64,000 bases of DNA from Dromiciops gliroides (GCF_019393635.1 NC_057865.1:299000885-299064884); one strand, 5' to 3'. Numbered from the stretch's first letter, positions 33,294-44,324 are shown. Notes: generated by a model from the sequence alone, not told the origin. Numbers and translations are program-made.

Positions 33294-34739
33294 TCCATAA
33301 TTTAGCGGAATCAACACAAAAACTGAATACTGTAAAGCAACAGAAAATGTTGTAACATCTTCAATTTCTCGGTCTTTGCTAAATAAGGCGACTACACTCT
33401 CTTCGGAAAGAAACAACCGGAGGTGGGAGGGAGGAGGAGACAGCCTGGTTTGGGGAACCTATGGGTCGATGCATCTCCCAGTACTCTCGGTCGTGTGGAA
33501 CCCATTGTCGGTCCTTTCTGGGGCAGGAGGGCAATCCTGCATTACACGGGATATAGCACACGGCGAGTGTTGGTGCTAACCGGTATTCAGAAATTACAGG
33601 TCAGACCTGTTATACAGTTTGAAAAAGGAAACAAAAAGCATCATATCCACTGGTTTGCCTCAGAGATATCTCTAAATTCACGATTACTGCCTGTCTAAAT
33701 TAAATTCCCCAGAACGTGGGAACAGGCTTGAATCAAATGGCCATTTTACTTTTGAGCTTTAGTCTATGGTTTCTTGATCATCCTCTAAATGCTTTCTCTT
33801 AGTAGCATAGATCTAAGATAATCCTAATGTTAATTGGACTAATAGGTAGTATACTACAGTGGGGATTCAGAAAGGACATGGGAATTAGGTTACAATTCAC
33901 TGCCAGGGGAAAGGGGACAGCAGAGCCGGAGATCCTTCAGCTCTTGGGGTCTCATCACATTCCCAGTGTTACTAGAGAAAGGTACCAGAGCTCAAAATTA
34001 AGCCAGCTCTTCCCTTCTTTCCCCAATGCAACTTCTTCCCTACCCAATAATACTAAGGCTAAGAACTTTGGAAGATGGGGACACAGGAATCGAGCTGCCA
34101 ACCAACATAAAAATGGACTCATGGGCAAAAGGGGGAAGAAAAGGAGAACTCAGTTGGAAAAGCCAAGATTAAAATATTTTACACCCAAATTGGACCAGTA
34201 CAGAGAGACCCCCCAAAATTCCAAAGACAAACCTAAAAGAAGCCCCATCTTCCACCAGAGTGATGTTTGGATGCCTTTATGTGATATAAACAACATTGGT
34301 GATTTTCTGAAAGTATCCTCCCTGGCCATGCGTCACATCTCGTGCGGTGTGATCACTCCCCGGACTGTCCAGTTTAGAAAGCCCAGTGGGAGGTCAGACA
34401 GTTCATCAGGCCTGTGAGAACTACCACGTTAATTGTTAAATAGTATTCTCTACAAATATACAACATATAAAAACTGTTAAATATATAACTTTAGGATTTT
34501 CAAAATACATTTAATGATCTCTTTCAAACGAGTGTTACTTTTTTTTTCTTTAATTTGCTTTCTGGTGCTAAATGGTGCATCGGATGAGACAGAGGTCACA
34601 GGAGACCAAACATGCTCTTTGCAAATACGGGATTATCCAACTATCAAAAATGGAGCGGTAGAAGAGACATGTTTAACTGGTTAAAACGGAAAATGATTTT
34701 TAGTACGATCAAGTCAATCTAAGTACAGAGGGATAAAGG

Positions 34740-34760
34740 GGCCACGGCCACGGCCACGGC
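34740..34760 (+). repeat. (GGCCAC)n short hexanucleotide repeat
   Basis: Three units of the hexamer run into 'ggcgcgggtggc', a CpG-rich island inside the putative 3' UTR, followed by GGC repeats at 34780-34788. Confidence 0.8.
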
Positions 34761-35929
34761 GCGGGTGGCTACACAGTGGCGGCGGCGAGTCTGTGTTCTG
34801 TGGAAGGAAGTCTGTTTGCGTGTTTCGAACATCGGCTACTGACTCTCCATGCTCTGTCTGCATTCTTTAGAGGCAACTTTTTCTTCGGGTGCAGTTCCTG
34901 CGACTAGCGACTGCAGTGTTCCCTCGGTAAAGACGCCTGCTGGACACCGACGGTCAGGCTGGCTCCCCGACAACAGGATTGATTCATTCATGTCTCTGCT
35001 CCCTCCCCCCACCCCGACCTCCCCTCTACAATTTACCCCAGATAACTTTAACAATAAGATTGTGTCCTCTTTAAAATAGATTTTGCTCTTTGGTCTATTG
35101 TATATACTGAAAGTATAAGAAAATAAAAGCGACTCAGACAGTCCAGGGCACGAGGAGGAGAGACTCTCTCTTGCGCCTGAGTGTCCCCCATAGACAAAAC
35201 AGTCTTCTCTAAGGCTGGCTGGACTCTTCTCTGCAGGCGCCTCCTCTCATTGAACCATGTGGGTCACATTGAGTCCAGCAGCTGAGTGGACCCCGGGGAT
35301 GGGCGCTCACCATGGACCGGGTATTGCTAATGCCCAAGCATCTCTTTGCTCTCTCTGGTCCCTAGTTCGGTGCTCCTTGGATGGCTGGACAGACTTCAGC
35401 GCATGGCGTCGGTCGGAGAATGAGGCTGTCTTTGATGAGATACAGAGAAACAGACGGTGGAGGGGAGGGACATACAACGGGCGATGATCCACGGTGGGAG
35501 GAACTTGACTAAGGTGAGGAGCTCATGCGGAGCCTAAAGCCGTCGTCCCCAGGAGATCAGGCGCTCTCTCGCTCATGCTGCAGCTGTCAGGAGACCTGCG
35601 GATGGACAAAATGGGAATATGTCAGCCCTTGGTTCCGGGACCACCCTACATAGGAGGACACGGGTCCTGCCACCTTAGGGCAAGAAAATGTGGGGCCAGA
35701 TGAGGGCGTAAGATCCCAGATCATCCACCTCAAAAGGCAGCAAATGGAGACCTGAAGGGGACTGGAGAGTGTGCCTGCTCTAGCTGTCTCATCTTCCAGA
35801 TGGGAAAGCTGAGGCTCAATGAAGGGAAGGGACTTACCTGAGATCCCACTGAATAGACAGGGGTCCACCCTGCCCCCTTACTGGGAAGGCATCAGAGCCC
35901 CAAATTCACAGGCCCAGTTGGTAGCAGAG

Positions 35930-36125
35930 AATAACAATGATAACAACAACGGAAAAGGGAGTATGCATTTATATGGCTGCTAAGTGCCTTTTGCACTTAG
36001 TATCTCATTTGAGCCTTAAAACAACCATGGGAGGTAGGTGCTATTATTAGTATTCTTTTCTTCCCATTTTAGAATTGCGAAAGTGAGGCAGAGGCAAAGT
36101 GATTTGTTCAGGGTCACATAGAGTT
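35930..36125 (-). mobile_element. CORE-SINE
   Basis: 'gcatttatatggctgctaag', 'aaaacaaccatgggaggtag', 'gcgaaagtgaggcagaggc' and 'ttcagggtcacatagagttc' are in reversed order. Confidence 0.65.
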
Positions 36126-36129
36126 CAGC

Positions 36130-36860
36130 CCCCCTTCACTCCTGGTCCTTCACTCAATGGACTGCGTAACCATTGGGTATGGCTAGGCATGCTCACACTC
36201 AGTAATACATGTAGAGGGGTTCTCCATCTTTTGGGTGTATCTAGCCCCTTAGGCAATGAGGCCTATAGACCCATTCTCAGGGATGCACATTTTTAAATGC
36301 TGTAAATAAAATATATATTGTGGACATAAGGTGTAGAATATTCTTGATCCAAAAAATTGGTTTTACCAACCAACCGCTTCCCTTAGAAGTGGGAAGGATA
36401 CCATGGACCCTTGAGTTCTTCTATGTTTTAAACCTTTGGGAGGGAACAAATACTTTGTTGACACATATCTGACATCCTTGTTGGACACTGAATCCCTCTT
36501 GTAGAAGGGACTCTGTTCTCCATATCCTGGGGACCCCATAGACAGGAACCATATCTAACGCTGGTTTCAGGGGTTTCTTTGGAGTTATTCCTGGGTGTGG
36601 GCAATGAGTAGTCAGAAAGTGAGAAAAGAAAGCCTGCTCTTTCAACTCTTCCCACCCTTTTTGGGTTCAAGACTTCCTGGATGAGTCTAGGTGTGTGGGA
36701 GCCCATAGCTGGAACCCAATGTGCGATCAGGACACTTTGGCAAATAGGGGACTTCAGCATACATTTCCTTCAGAGTTTGCCAGGAGACTCCATGCCTACA
36801 AAAGGGTGTGGAGATTCTAATATTCAGAGCTATAATGTAGCATAAAAAACAAAAACAACA
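36130..36860. other. No gene seen; unassigned
   Basis: No family recognised. No candidate coding exon with splice sites could be found on the minus strand, where exons upstream of the putative terminal exon would lie. Confidence 0.35.
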
Positions 36861-36926
36861 ATGAATGTGGATGAAATACCTACTGTGTGCTTGGTGCTGG
36901 AGCAAAGACAGGGTTTCGACAAGATC

Positions 36927-37004
36927 CAGGGTGTTTCAAAAATCATAGTGCAGGTTCAAGCTTTAAGCAGTTTACATCTGCACTATGACTATTAGGACAC
37001 CTTG
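36927..37004. mobile_element. Palindromic mariner-like MITE
   Basis: The two halves of a 78-bp element are inverted copies. The left half starts 'cagggtgtttcaaaaatcat' and the reverse complement of the right half starts 'caaggtgtcctaatagtcat'. Both continue 'agtgcag'. Terminal CAGGGTGT and an 80-bp hairpin are typical of MADE1-like mariner derivatives. The TA duplication is not clear. Confidence 0.65.
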
Positions 37005-37235
37005 TAGTTTCATAGCATAGGAAGCTCCCCAAAGCAGGCCAGCAACTGCTTTGTGATTTGTAGGCTTTGAGCTATGCAGGGGTCCTGACTCTCCCATGAG
37101 GTCAGAGGCAGGATGGGAAGCTGTGATTTTCCATTCCTTTTTTTGGCCCCTGCTCATCACTCACCATGCTGCCTCTTATGGTCACATGACTGTGTCCACC
37201 TTACCTGCTCTGGGCCCTTTATAGGAGGAGGGCAG

Positions 37236-37390
37236 GGGGCAGCTAGGTGGTGCAGTGGATAGAGCACCGGCCCTGGATTCAGGAAGACCTGAGTTCAAAT
37301 CTGGCCTCAGACACTTAATAATTACTAGCTGTGTGACCCTGGGCAAGTCACTTAACCCCAATTGCCTCACCAAAAAAAAAAAAAGATGGC
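37236..37390 (+). mobile_element. SINE-A with perfect target-site duplication
   Basis: A full-length copy with a pure A tail. The 12-base duplication 'ggaggagggcag' is exact at 37224-37235 and 37391-37402. Confidence 0.95.
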
Positions 37391-37404
37391 GGAGGAGGGC
37401 AGGC

Positions 37405-37600
37405 CTTGTACTTCAGAAATGGTACAGAGCCAGGCAACAGACAGAGCTCTCGAGTCCGAGAACCTGCCTTTGAATTTCAGCTCTGTGGCCTTGGATCAGT
37501 CCCTATTTCTTTTGGGCCTTGGTTTCCTGACCTGTACAATGGGCAGATCAGACTTAATATTTCCATACCAATCTAAGTCTCTGATCAATGATCCCCCACT
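37405..37600 (+). mobile_element. CORE-SINE
   Basis: 'gtacagagccaggcaacaga', 'gaacctgcctttgaatttc' and 'ccttggtttcctgacctgta' are in order. The SINE-A target site lies just at its 5' edge. Confidence 0.6.
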
Positions 37601-37619
37601 GGCATGGTTCCCCTGTTGA

Positions 37620-38050
37620 AGGAAGGGTACTACACCCATTAGGTGTTGACCTGAGGCTTAGCCAGGCGTCATCAGATCTGTCCTTGGGTGATAGTTCACC
37701 TGAACTCTATACCTTTAGTTTCCCTCATCAGAAATAGCTTCCCTGCTCCTGGTCCCAAAGGTTTCCCCAGAGCTTCCAACAAGACAGAAGGCAAAAGGAC
37801 AAGACCTGAGTCCTGGGGCAATGGAGGATAGTGAAGGAGGTGAAGCCTGCACTCTCCTCCTAGCAAACTGCTACAGAGATGTGAGCTGTGATTATTAAAA
37901 TAATATGATCATTATAGTAACAGTAATAATGAGTGATGAGAACTGAGGAGCCCACAAGCGGGAGAGTAGTCTCAAAGTCTGGCAGATCCTTGTCTGTCCT
38001 GATCTGTTACATCCTGGCCCCATGACTCTGGGAAAGTCCCTGAGGCACTG
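37620..38050. other. No gene seen; part old SINE
   Basis: 'tgttacatcctggccccatg' and 'actctgggaaagtccctgag' (about 38005-38050) are a CORE-SINE piece ending at a run of 13 G. The rest is unassigned. Confidence 0.35.
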
Positions 38051-38176
38051 GAGTGGGGGGGGGGGGGCGGTGTATAGGCAGCTCCCAAAGGCACAAAATG
38101 TTTGAAATGCTAACCTGCCCTGATAGAAGGTGCTTCCTCCCCAGTATGCTTTTGGAGTCAGGCACCCAGACCACAG

Positions 38177-38247
38177 TGAATGAATGAATGAATGAATGAA
38201 TGAATGAATGAATGAATGAATGAATGAATGAATGAACGAATGAATGA
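38177..38247 (+). repeat. (TGAA)n tetranucleotide repeat
   Basis: About 17 units with one CGAA variant. On the other strand it reads as a His/Ser/Phe/Ile repeat, which is not a protein. Confidence 0.97.
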
Positions 38248-38407
38248 ACAAACAAAAAAATAAAACCCTTTGGATTTCAGGTGCTTCATCCATAATACCA
38301 AGAGGGAAAAGGTGGCTCACAGTGAATGTGAGACATTAAAGAGTTTTGTCTGGAATTCTCCAAATGCTGTAGAAGATCTATTATTAATGTTATTACCCGG
38401 TCTTCGA

Positions 38408-38530
38408 CCCCTATAACCCTGACATGCGCTGTTCTCAGGCCCCTCCCAGCCCTGACATCCCCTGTTCTCAGGCTCCTGCCAACGTTGACAACCTGTTTTG
38501 TAAGGTCCCTCCCATTCTTCTAGGTTGTCA
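38408..38530 (+). repeat. 33-bp minisatellite, about 3.7 units
   Basis: Units start at 38408, 38441, 38474 and 38507, on the pattern 'ccctcccagccctgacat' then 'cccctgttctcaggc'. As 33 is a multiple of 3, the minus strand stays open with an 11-residue repeat (Trp..Pro-Glu-Asn..Cys-Gln-Gly). This is a by-product of the period. Confidence 0.8.
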
Positions 38531-38784
38531 GAACCCCTCTTAGCTCTGACAATCACCTTGCCAGCGTCCACACAACTTCTCACTTTCTGTGTTTCAAGGT
38601 CTTTATTAACAATTGTAAATATTCTGACTCTACAAAGATGAATGGGCACACTTCATACACATAACAAATGCTACCATATACACGTAACACACGTGCTATA
38701 CTTAGCTTATGGCCAATAATTAGGAGATGAAAACTCTGGAGGCTCCCAACTGAAGAGTAGTTAGAGAGAAAGAAGAGAACCTCA

Positions 38785-39005
38785 CAGTGGCAGATTCTCT
38801 CCCTCCCTCCCTCCCTCCTTTTCTCCATCAATCTAGTCCTCCCTCCCTCCCCCCTCTCCTCTTTTCTCTTCCCTCCCTCGCTTCTATTTCCTTTCTCTCT
38901 GACTCTGTGTCTCTTCCTCTTCCTCCTTTTCCTCTTCCTCCTCTTCCTCCTCTCCCCCCCTCTTTTCTTTCCTTCTTCTCTGTCTCTGTCTCTCCTTGTT
39001 TCTGT
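38785..39005 (+). repeat. Polypyrimidine (CCCT/TCTC)n tract
   Basis: About 220 bp of C/T-rich sequence with CCCT, CTTC and TCTG sub-blocks. Flanking sequence is non-repetitive. Confidence 0.95.
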
Positions 39006-39361
39006 CTCTGTCTTACTCTTGTTTCCTCAAAACCTTTTGTAACACGCAACCATCATGTTCTTCATTTCAAGGACAGCTTTTATCTGAAGAGATCAAAGCC
39101 CTTTACAAAATGGACCTAGCCATGAATATGATTAAAGGCTTGGGAATGGAGGCTCTGAAGGAAGCTCTCAGAAAGGGGCTTCATTTCCCCCTGGGAGGCA
39201 AAGCCACGAGGTGACTTGGGACTCCTATTTTCAGGATAAAATAGCCCAGACTCCAGAGAAGGTAGCTCAGATAAGGAAGGCATTCCTGCCCAATTTCTGT
39301 GGCAGCAGCCCATGGGTGGGTGATAATGAATGTCTCTATTTCAGCCCCTTTTCTCAGGGAG

Positions 39362-39600
39362 TCAGTCAAGCAATGGGCTATTATTAAACACCTACAATGT
39401 GCCAAGCACTGTGCTAAGCCCTGTACATACAAAGAGAGGCAAAAGACAGTCCCTGCCTTCAAGGAGCTCCCATTCTAATTGGGGAGACAACATGCCAATA
39501 CCTCTGTACAAATAATCTCCCCGGTAAGTTGGCAACAAACAACCGAGGGAAGGCAGTGGAAGTAAGAGGGCTTGGGAAGGGCTTCTAGGAAAGGCCTCTT
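39362..39600 (-). mobile_element. L2 3' end
   Basis: 'aacacctacaatgtgccaag', 'cagtccctgccttcaaggag', 'cccattctaattggggagac' and 'gggaagggcttctaggaaa' are the reversed L2 terminus. Clear copy. Confidence 0.8.
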
Positions 39601-40119
39601 TGTTTCTGACATGGATTGGTTCTTTCCTCCTGCTGCCATTTAGAAGCCCCTACTTTGTGTCTGTCGGAGAACCAAGGGCTTGGGAAGGGTGCTTGGGGAT
39701 CAACTCATCCAACCTATTCAGAGAGGCTAGTGCCTTACTTGGCAGAACCTGGAATTGAAGCCAATTGTTCTGCGAGCAATGGTCAGGGACCAACACAATA
39801 GGTCCCTGGGTGGGGTTCCGCCATGGGGATTTCTTCCACAAAACCCTTCTACAATGTATGGCAGAATCATAGATTGGAAGCTCCAATGGGCTTGAGGAGA
39901 GGTCTCCTTCACCTTCCTCTATACTTAGGTACAGAGACTAGCTGACGTGTCAGATGCAAAACTTCATTATTCCTGGTTCTGAGTTCAGTATTTTTATCTA
40001 CTGACCCCAACAGCTTTTATCTCACATGTTTTTGCTTAGGTGGGCAAACATCATGGCATGGATTTTTTTGCTACATTATATTACTATTTAAAATTCCTAG
40101 TAGTACATAAAATACTTAA

Positions 40120-40335
40120 TGGTAAAATTCTATCCCTTAGTAGAGTGCCGAGCATACTTAATTAATACTCGTAGAGTGATTAAAAAGAACTTTCATGACT
40201 ATGGCCCCTGCCTAGAGTTTACAGTCTAGTTAGAGACAATGACCATGTTCAAAGTTAAATAATACCACAAGAGCAAGCCCAAGGAGGAATGAGACAAGGG
40301 CAGAAAGACTGGAACACACATGAATGCTTTCAGAA
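40120..40335 (-). mobile_element. L2 fragment
   Basis: 'ctgcctagagtttacagtct' and 'agttagagacaatgacc' resemble the reversed L2 terminus, diverged. Confidence 0.4.
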
Positions 40336-40394
40336 AGCCAGAGGAAGTGGGATGGCATTTCCAAATGGGCTCACCTGGGAGGGCTTCATGGACT

Positions 40395-40565
40395 GCAGAT
40401 TTATAGGCTCAGAGTCAGAGAGACCTTGAAGGCCTTAGGTCCAACCCATCCAGGAATCCTGTCTCTCCTTGGAGACCCCAGTGACAGGGAGCTCATCCAC
40501 ATGAGGACATTCTTTAGAGTCAATTTCCTCTCAATCAGACTTCTCCAGATGCTGAATGGGCTGCT
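40395..40565 (-). mobile_element. CR1/L3 3' end
   Basis: 'taggctcagagtcagagaga', 'ggtccaacccatccaggaat', 'ggagaccccagtgacaggga' are the reversed CR1/L3 terminus. Confidence 0.5.
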
Positions 40566-40569
40566 CTGA

Positions 40570-40815
40570 GAAGCTGGGTATGGAGTCAGGAAATCCCAAG
40601 TTCAAATCCTGACTCAGATGCTGGTGAGCTGTGTGACCCTAAGCAAGTCACCTCATCTCTGTGGGCCTTAATTTCTTCATCTGCAAAATGGGAATAACAG
40701 TAGCACCTACTTTGCATTGTTGCTGTGAGGCACAGATGGGACAATGCATATAAATTCCCTGTCAATCTTGAAGTTCCTCATACATAGTAGCTAGTATTGT
40801 CATTATTAATATTAT
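40570..40815 (+). mobile_element. CORE-SINE, full length
   Basis: 'gtatggagtcaggaaatccc', 'gctgtgtgaccctaagcaag', 'atttcttcatctgcaaaatg' and 'gcattgttgctgtgaggcac' are in order. Confidence 0.75.
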
Positions 40816-40829
40816 TGTTATTAGGAATT

Positions 40830-41820
40830 ATTATTGCTGTTGTCTCAATTGGACTAGTTGGACTCTGGGCTTGCTTCCGACCTCAAGGGTCCACAATTCT
40901 GGAAGGCTCCTTTGTACCTCAGAGGTAGAGGTACAGTACAGAGTTCCTGCCACCTGTCGGCTGGCTCCTCCTACACTGCCACGCTTCTGCCCAGATTCCC
41001 AGCAAAGGAAACTGGCTCTGTCTCACCAGGGAACAGAGAAGCCAGACATTCCAGGACCGAAAGAGTCCATGGGGAGCCACTCTGATATCATGGCTCCCCC
41101 TCGATGGACTTCTGGCTTGTTTCCTGTATGTGGTTTCTTGCCTAATTCTTTCTAGCCCAATCCTATAAGAGGGAAGATGGAGACTGGATTAGTCGCTTGT
41201 CTTGGGGATCTGCAGCCTCAGGCCCTGCCTGACAACTTCTAGCCCCTCCAGGGTCTGGGCTGACCTTGATGGATGCTCCCTTGCCTACTGCCCCCATTTC
41301 CTAGAGAATAATGGAAGGCTCGGTGAGCCTGGGTGAGTATACACACAAAGTACCCAAGTTTTCTTGACAAACCCTTGCCTTATTGACATCAAAGAGACTG
41401 GAGGAATTGGGGGCCATCCCAGGTTCTTCTTTGGAGCCAGAAAAACCCACCCCACATTAAAATGCTCTGAGCTTAAGCGGAAGTGGTTCTTCTTATCCTT
41501 CGCCTGATCCTTAGATGTGTCAACCATGTATAATTGCCTTTTACACCAAGGTTCGCTTCTTCAGTGTTCTCTTCAAAGGAGGCAAAGGGAGCTCAGACAG
41601 AAGCTGCCAACAGATGCCAGGTTACAAGCAAGCTTGGAGCTCCAGGGACGGGATCAGACACCTCCAGGTTGGGTTGCTCCTGTCTCCTCTGTAAAGAGGT
41701 TGTAGCATGACGGTAGCTTCCAGGCCAAAGTCAACAACCCTGGCATCCCGGAATGAGCAGCACAGTGGGGGATGGGGGGAGGGGAGGAGGGAAGGATGGA
41801 TCAGAGGCAGGACAAGTCAG
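40830..41820. other. No gene seen; unassigned
   Basis: About 1 kb without a recognised repeat and fairly GC-rich. Short frames exist, but no splice-site and coding combination is convincing. Confidence 0.35.
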
Positions 41821-41824
41821 CAGC

Positions 41825-41945
41825 ACAAGGCCTGAATATTTATTCCCCAATGCTTATTAAAAGCCGACTCCAGAGACATGGATTCCATGAAAATAAGAAT
41901 GAATTATCTCTATTCCCCAGTCATTCATGAAGAACCTACCATGTG
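41825..41945. promoter_or_regulatory. Possible conserved non-coding block
   Basis: 'cctgaatatttattccccaa', 'gcttattaaaagccgactcc' and 'aagaatgaattatctctatt' are AT-rich sites in repeat-free sequence. Short, composition only. Confidence 0.25.
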
Positions 41946-42227
41946 GATAACAACAGGCAAAGGGACCACAGGGCTGTCATTTCTCAGGGCTAGTATACTC
42001 CTCTGCCTTAGCAGTGTTCTGGGTGTGCTTTGAGATCTCATCCCCCCACAGCTAGCCTGGTGATGAACCCTTCCTGACAGTCCTTGGACATGGGAAGAAG
42101 AATCTGTGAGCAGATTCCTGCTCCCTTTCTATCAAAGCTCGTGTTCCACTAGCAGAGCCTTCGAGAGTCAGCATCACATCAAGCCATAGGAAGGCATTGT
42201 GCATGGTAGGGCTATAGAGAGAGAGGG

Positions 42228-42400
42228 CCCTTTTCAGCTTCAGAGTGTTTTCTGATCTATTATCTCATTTGATCTTTACAATAGCTTGGTAAGGTAGCCA
42301 AAACAGCTACCATCATCCCTGTTTTTCAGATAAGGAAACTGAGGCACAGCAACTCTGTGGCAGAGAAGAGTCAAAGCCAGATCCCCTGAAGCTTCCTTGG
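42228..42400 (-). mobile_element. MIR/CORE-SINE
   Basis: 'tctgatctattatctcattt', 'gataaggaaactgaggcaca' and 'gtggcagagaagagtcaaag' are in reversed order. Confidence 0.65.
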
Positions 42401-42467
42401 TGCATTGCGGTATCTGGGGGACACACAGTCAGGAACACTTTCTGAAGCTGCTTGATTCACTGACTGC

Positions 42468-42605
42468 AACAACACACCTAGAGTCAGGTGACCTGGGATC
42501 TTGTCCTGTCTCTGCTGATTCTCTGAGTGACCTGGGACAAGTCACTTTCTTTGGCAGAGCCTCAGTTTCTTGCAACTCCATACCTCACTAGGATTTGATT
42601 AGGAA
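42468..42605 (+). mobile_element. CORE-SINE
   Basis: 'ctagagtcaggtgacctggg', 'gtgacctgggacaagtcac' and 'agcctcagtttcttgcaac' are in order; a GT microsatellite follows. Confidence 0.6.
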
Positions 42606-42607
42606 AG

Positions 42608-42608
<1 letters not shown>

Positions 42609-42638
<30 letters not shown>
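42609..42638 (+). repeat. (GT)15 microsatellite
   Basis: Uninterrupted GT dinucleotides. Confidence 0.97.
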
Positions 42639-42639
<1 letters not shown>

Positions 42640-42759
42640 AATCATATAACTGTGAGATTCTGTTAATGGGAAAACCCGGGTTCAAGTCCCAATTTCTTAC
42701 TAATGATGTGGCAAGCTAAATCACTGAAAAAGTTAAAATACACCATAGGGTTTTATATT

Positions 42760-43110
42760 TACTAAGTATTATCTTTGCACAGGAGAAGATCGTGACAAAA
42801 CTGACTATAATATACAACATTATGCGAGTGTTACAGAGAATGGCAAAGTATTCTAGGAGGTCTAAGGGGAAAGGCCTTTATAAAGTGAGGGCAATCCACT
42901 AAAGCTTCCTGGAGGAGGTGGCATTTAAATTGGGTTTTAAAGGAGGAACAGGAATGGAGATGGAATAGTTGGGGAGGAGTGGGCGGGTGGGCTAGATGGT
43001 GCCAGATGGAGGTGAGCGTTGAATGTCAGGCAAATATTGAAACTTAACTAGGAAACACAAAAGGGAATATTCCTATTTCTCTGTGGAGAAAATAAGAAGC
43101 AGCAGCAACT
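42760..43110 (-). mobile_element. L2 3' region
   Basis: 'gaaaggcctttataaagtga', 'cttcctggaggaggtggcat' and 'taaattgggttttaaaggag' are the reversed L2 text upstream of its terminus. Confidence 0.6.
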
Positions 43111-43606
43111 GGTAAGTGCCTATATCTCACAGGGTTCCCGTGATATTAAATTGAAATAATGTTGGAAAATCACTTTGACAACTTTATAGTGTCTCATAAA
43201 TGTCAGTTATTGTTACTGTTGTCATTGTTATTGTTTTATTTTTTTAAATTGCGCCAGTCACATAATTAACAGTGAACACCCACCTTAAGCTTCCCTAGGA
43301 ACCCAAAGGGACATAGAAAACCATAGATTCAGTCCCCAGACACAAGACTTTTGAATCCTCTCATACAAACAAAGCATTGAAAAGGATTGGCACCAGGGGG
43401 AGTTGGGGGAGGAAGAGAGACAGAGACAGAAACAGAGACAGAGACCAAGCATACCACCACCAAGCTGTGAAGGACCCAGCCTGGATATTTAGCATATGTG
43501 GGATGTTGGGTGAGCCACCCCTCCATAGCAAGCCTTGATTTCTTTATTTTTTCCTCTGACAAATCAGGATACTAATTTTTATCCTACATACACTGCAGAT
43601 TATTTT

Positions 43607-43757
43607 TTCTTTTCTTTTTTTTTTTTGTGGGGCAATGAGGGTTAAGTGACTTGCCCAGTGTCACACAGCTAGTATCAAGTGTCTGAGGCGAGATTTGAAC
43701 TCAGGTCCTCCTGAATCCAGGGCCGGTGGCTTATCCACTGTGCCACCTAGCTGCCCC
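43607..43757 (-). mobile_element. SINE-A with target-site duplication
   Basis: It runs from a T-rich tail (about 43610) to 'cacctagctgcccc'. The flanks 'cactgcag' at 43591-43598 and 43757-43764 are identical and continue similarly. Confidence 0.92.
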
Positions 43758-43779
43758 ACTGCAGGGTTATTTTGGATCA

Positions 43780-43960
43780 GACTCAGAGCTAGAAAAAGAC
43801 TGAGAAGGCCACCAACCTAATGCCTCCCCATCTGCCTTTCCATTTGACAGATAACAAAACTGAGAGCAAAAGAAGTTATTCAAGTGGTCCTAAGTCACAC
43901 TGCTGGGATTTGAAACCTGACCATCTGATGCCAAATCCAGCACCTGATGAGCAGTTCCCT
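43780..43960 (-). mobile_element. MIR/CORE-SINE
   Basis: 'catttgacagataacaaaac', 'tcaagtggtcctaagtcac' and 'ctgatgccaaatccagcac' are in reversed order. SINE-A inserted beside it. Confidence 0.55.
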
Positions 43961-43984
43961 TTAGCATGCCCCTCACCCAGAGTT

Positions 43985-44105
43985 CATCAAGGTTCTGATT
44001 GTATTTGGAGATCTCCAGTGTTGGGCATCCCCCTTCCTCTGAAGACAACTTTGGAATTTTCTCATTGATAGCAAGTTCCCTCCCCTGCCCTACATACCTC
44101 AGAGC
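43985..44105 (-). mobile_element. CR1/L3 3' fragment
   Basis: 'tttggagatctccagtgttg', 'ggcatcccccttcctctgaa' are reversed CR1/L3 terminus text. Confidence 0.45.
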
Positions 44106-44324
44106 AGGAAAGTGCCTGCCACTGTCCCCTCTCCCTGTTCCCCACTACTCCTGTTTTTACTCTCTGAGGCCAAGCAAAAATGTGCTTTCCCCTGCCCCTA
44201 AGAACAGCCCTTGAGACAGTGGAAGGCAGAGCCCCTCTGCCCCCTGGCACAATCCCTTCTCTTCAGCCAGAGCTGTAACCAGTTGGGAAGTCTGTCTCTC
44301 TTCCTCCACAAACATGATAATAGT

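Larger units (their letters stand above)
33270..35595 (-). other. Putative terminal exon and 3' UTR of an unidentified gene
   Basis: This 2.3 kb block has no recognised repeats and retains many CpGs. On the minus strand it begins right after a plausible splice acceptor: pyrimidine-rich sequence ending in CCGCAG, complementary to 35596-35601 and upstream, exon starting GTCTCC. It ends near a canonical AATAAA with a GT-rich element downstream. All three frames stop early: phase 0 gives Val-Ser-stop; phase 2 gives Leu-Leu-Thr-Ala-Ala-Ala-stop; phase 1 gives 23 codons ending Gly-Ser-Ala-stop. Almost all of it is therefore 3' UTR. AT-rich stretches alternate with GC-rich ones, as in long UTRs. No upstream coding exon was recognised, so the gene is unnamed. 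It could also be a lncRNA exon. A 196-codon plus-strand frame at 33827-34417 resembles no known protein and is probably chance. Confidence 0.45.

Noticed and set aside
33827..34417. 196-codon plus-strand open frame, the longest in the window
   Set aside because: No recognisable domain, no splice or promoter context, and it lies antisense to the putative 3' UTR.
35120..35130. AATAAA on the plus strand
   Set aside because: It could end a plus-strand transcript, but the block's edges fit minus-strand splicing and polyadenylation better.
38317..38649. 110-codon minus-strand frame with an 11-residue Cys/Gln/Pro repeat
   Set aside because: The repeat follows from a 33-bp non-coding minisatellite seen at three loci; no gene context.
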